Source: Vibrio sp. VB16 (lineage in GTDB: Bacteria; Pseudomonadota; Gammaproteobacteria; Enterobacterales; Vibrionaceae). Taken from it: a DNA stretch of 64,000 bases. Below are positions 62,197 to 64,000 of the stretch, piece after piece. Both the position numbers and the translations under genes were made by a program. The stretch spans positions 2,666,001 to 2,730,000 of the forward strand of contig NZ_CP087590.1 of NCBI RefSeq assembly GCF_015594925.2, in the 5' to 3' direction. Below the pieces are notes generated by a model. It searched no databases, had not been told where the DNA came from, and saw nothing but the letters and a program-made list of their open reading frames with translations. The stretch's first letter is position 1; every line of letters starts with the position of its first letter.

Positions 62197-64000
62197 TACT
62201 TCTGCTCCTCTGCGGCTTGTGCGTCTGCGGCTTCTTTCGCCGCCGCTTCTTCTGCTGCTGCCCCATACAGGCGAGCTTTAGGTTGAGATTTCGTGATAGT
62301 AACATCACTGTATTCAATCGTTGGTGCGCGTCCTTCGTTGAAGAGCGCCAGTGAGTGTTTCAAGTAGTTCACATCATCACGTTCGGTACAGCCTTCATCT
62401 AAACGTTGATGCGCCCCGCGAGATTCACGACGAAGAATAGCCGAGTGAGCCATTGCTTCTGCCACTTCAAGGCCATAACCAATCTCAATGGCATAAAGAA
62501 GATCGGTGTTGAACACCTTTCCTCGGTCTTTAATGCTGATTTTCTTATAACGCTCTTTCAGCTCGGTCAGCTTATTCATGGTCTCTTGAATGAGGTCTTC
62601 GCGGCGGTAAATACCACAGCCCGCTTCCATAGAGTGGCCCATTTCTGTTCGAATGGTCGACCAGCTTTCATCGCCTTCTTGGTCCATCAAGCCTTGGATA
62701 CGTGCTTCGACCGCTTTCACTTGTTTTTCAATCGCGTCGTCGTTCCAGCCGGTAAACGTTTCCGCGCGTTTCACCGCACTTTCGCCCGCCACGCGACCAA
62801 ATACCACGAACTCCGCCAGCGAGTTTGAGCCTAAGCGGTTTGCACCATGTAGACCAGAAGAGGCACATTCACCCACGGCGAAGAGACCTTTGATTTTCGT
62901 TTCGCAACTCGGATCGGTTTCAATCCCACCCATGGTGTAGTGAACCGTTGGACGAATTGGGATCGGCTCTTTTGCCGGATCGACGTTAACATACGCCTTC
63001 GACAGCTCACAAATAAACGGCAGACGCTCTTGAAGGTATTCTTCACCTAAGTGTCTCAGGTCTAGATGCACCACATCGCCAAGGGGATGGTCGATGGTGT
63101 TGCCTTTTTGCTGCTCGTGCCAAAACGCTTGAGAAACTTTGTCTCGAGGACCCAATTCCATATATTTGTTTTTCGGCTCTCCAACCGGGGTTTCCGGTCC
63201 CATGCCGTAATCTTGCAGATAACGGTAGCCATTTTTGTTGACGATGATGCCGCCTTCGCCACGACAACCTTCGGTCATCAAGATACCTGTACCAGGAAGG
63301 CCGGTTGGGTGATATTGAACAAATTCCATATCACGCAAAGGAACACCGTGGCGATACGCTAATGCCATACCGTCGCCGGTAACAATGCCGCCGTTGGTGT
63401 TGGTGTTATAAACCCGTCCCGCGCCACCTGTCGCCAGTACAACAGACTTCGCTTTAATCGTAACAAGCTCGCCTTCGGACATGTGAATCGCAACCAGACC
63501 CTGAATCTCGTCGTTTTCAACCAGTAGGTCAACCACGAAGTACTCATCAAAGCGTTTGATTTGATTGTACTTGATAGAGGTTTGGAAAAGCGTATGCAAC
63601 ATATGGAAGCCCGTTTTATCGGCGGCAAACCATGTGCGTTCTACTTTCATTCCGCCAAAGCGACGGACGTTCACTTCACCGTTTTCTTTCCGGCTCCATG
63701 GACAACCCCATTGCTCCATTTGGATCATTTCTTTTGTTGCGTTTTCAACAAAATATTCAACGACATTCTGTTCACATAACCAGTCACCACCACCAACCGT
63801 ATCGTTGAAGTGGTTATCAAGTGAATCTTCATCTTTGATGACGGCGGCAGAGCCACCTTCAGCGGCGACAGTATGTGAACGCATTGGGTAGACTTTAGAA
63901 ATCAGGGCTACTTCTAGCTCAGGATTTGCTTCAGCCGCTGCGATTGCAGTTCGAAGACCAGCGCCACCGGCGCCGATCACTGCGATATCTGTGGTAATTA
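62196..64000 (-). CDS. frdA: Fumarate reductase flavoprotein FrdA, N-terminus cut by window end
   Basis: About 600 aa visible; the frame remains open to the last base. Residues before AVIGAGGAGLRTAIAAAE read ITTD, so only a few N-terminal residues are lost. FAD is attached at His in MRSHTVAAEGGSAAV. Catalytic motifs: QYHPTGLPGTGILMTEGCRG, HYTMGGIETDPSC and GLHGANRLGSNSLAEFVVFG. The C-terminus is an Ala/Glu-rich tail (AAAEEAAAKEAADAQAAEEQ). Reduces fumarate in anaerobic respiration. First gene of frdABCD; its promoter lies outside the window. Confidence 0.96.
   Translation of the reverse strand, partial: ITTDIAVIGAGGAGLRTAIAAAEANPELEVALISKVYPMRSHTVAAEGGSAAVIKDEDSLDNHFNDTVGGGDWLCEQNVVEYFVENATKEMIQMEQWGCPWSRKENGEVNVRRFGGMKVERTWFAADKTGFHMLHTLFQTSIKYNQIKRFDEYFVVDLLVENDEIQGLVAIHMSEGELVTIKAKSVVLATGGAGRVYNTNTNGGIVTGDGMALAYRHGVPLRDMEFVQYHPTGLPGTGILMTEGCRGEGGIIVNKNGYRYLQDYGMGPETPVGEPKNKYMELGPRDKVSQAFWHEQQKGNTIDHPLGDVVHLDLRHLGEEYLQERLPFICELSKAYVNVDPAKEPIPIRPTVHYTMGGIETDPSCETKIKGLFAVGECASSGLHGANRLGSNSLAEFVVFGRVAGESAVKRAETFTGWNDDAIEKQVKAVEARIQGLMDQEGDESWSTIRTEMGHSMEAGCGIYRREDLIQETMNKLTELKERYKKISIKDRGKVFNTDLLYAIEIGYGLEVAEAMAHSAILRRESRGAHQRLDEGCTERDDVNYLKHSLALFNEGRAPTIEYSDVTITKSQPKARLYGAAAEEAAAKEAADAQAAEEQK

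Overview
The window looks like a chromosomal segment of a Vibrio or close relative. The evidence is a polar-flagellum gene set in the Vibrionaceae order (flgBCDE, flgFGHIJ, flgKL, several flagellins, flaG, flgMN, flgOP, flgT, cheV-cheR), sigma-54 and sigma-28 promoters in front of those units, and a fumarate reductase operon. Species cannot be fixed from the sequence alone.

Positions 1-24259 hold the polar flagellar cluster. On the minus strand, reading downward, run cheV-cheR, flgBCDE, flgFGHIJ, flgKL, three flagellin genes and the start of flaG. On the plus strand lie flgA, sigma-28-driven flgMN and sigma-54-driven flgT; flgO-flgP diverge from flgT. Near-consensus sigma-54 sites precede flgB, flgF, flgK and flgT, and sigma-28 sites precede two flagellins and flgM. 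A plus-strand gene for a protein of three tandem RidA-type domains sits between two flagellin genes. Two chemoreceptors follow (24355-27763): a membrane receptor with a nitrate/nitrite-sensing-like domain and a soluble receptor with a zinc-binding CZB-like domain.

Positions 27911-49445 are mostly accessory sugar metabolism. A decayed IS5-family transposase comes first. The sorbitol locus then carries two complete sorbitol PTS sets (srlA-E-B twice), srlD, a 32-codon membrane peptide, gutM, srlR and divergent gutQ. After tRNA-Arg(CCT) comes a mannose-family PTS operon (IIA, IIB, IIC, IID) with a class I mannose-6-phosphate isomerase, a cupin glucose-6-phosphate isomerase, an AGE-family isomerase, a divergent hexose-6-phosphate mutarotase and a MalI-like LacI regulator. 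Next are a LysR/DUF2798 pair, a two-gene unit of a 2-oxoglutarate/iron oxygenase and a PLP enzyme, and deoC.

Positions 49824-64000 contain a GNAT acetyltransferase, a small unknown protein, and an ABC-F ATPase gene. Upstream of the ABC-F gene are a leader ORF with a strong ribosome-binding site and four mutually pairing segments, the layout of an erm-type translational attenuator. Then come a catabolic-looking group (LysR, leuCD-like dehydratase, fluoroacetate-dehalogenase-type hydrolase, Dcu-type carboxylate transporter), an ADP-ribosylglycohydrolase-family gene, and frdDCBA, with frdA cut by the window end.

The least ordinary items are the ABC-F attenuator, the dehalogenase/LeuCD/Dcu group, the triple RidA protein and the oxygenase/PLP pair. 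Positions beside long homopolymer runs may be off by one base.
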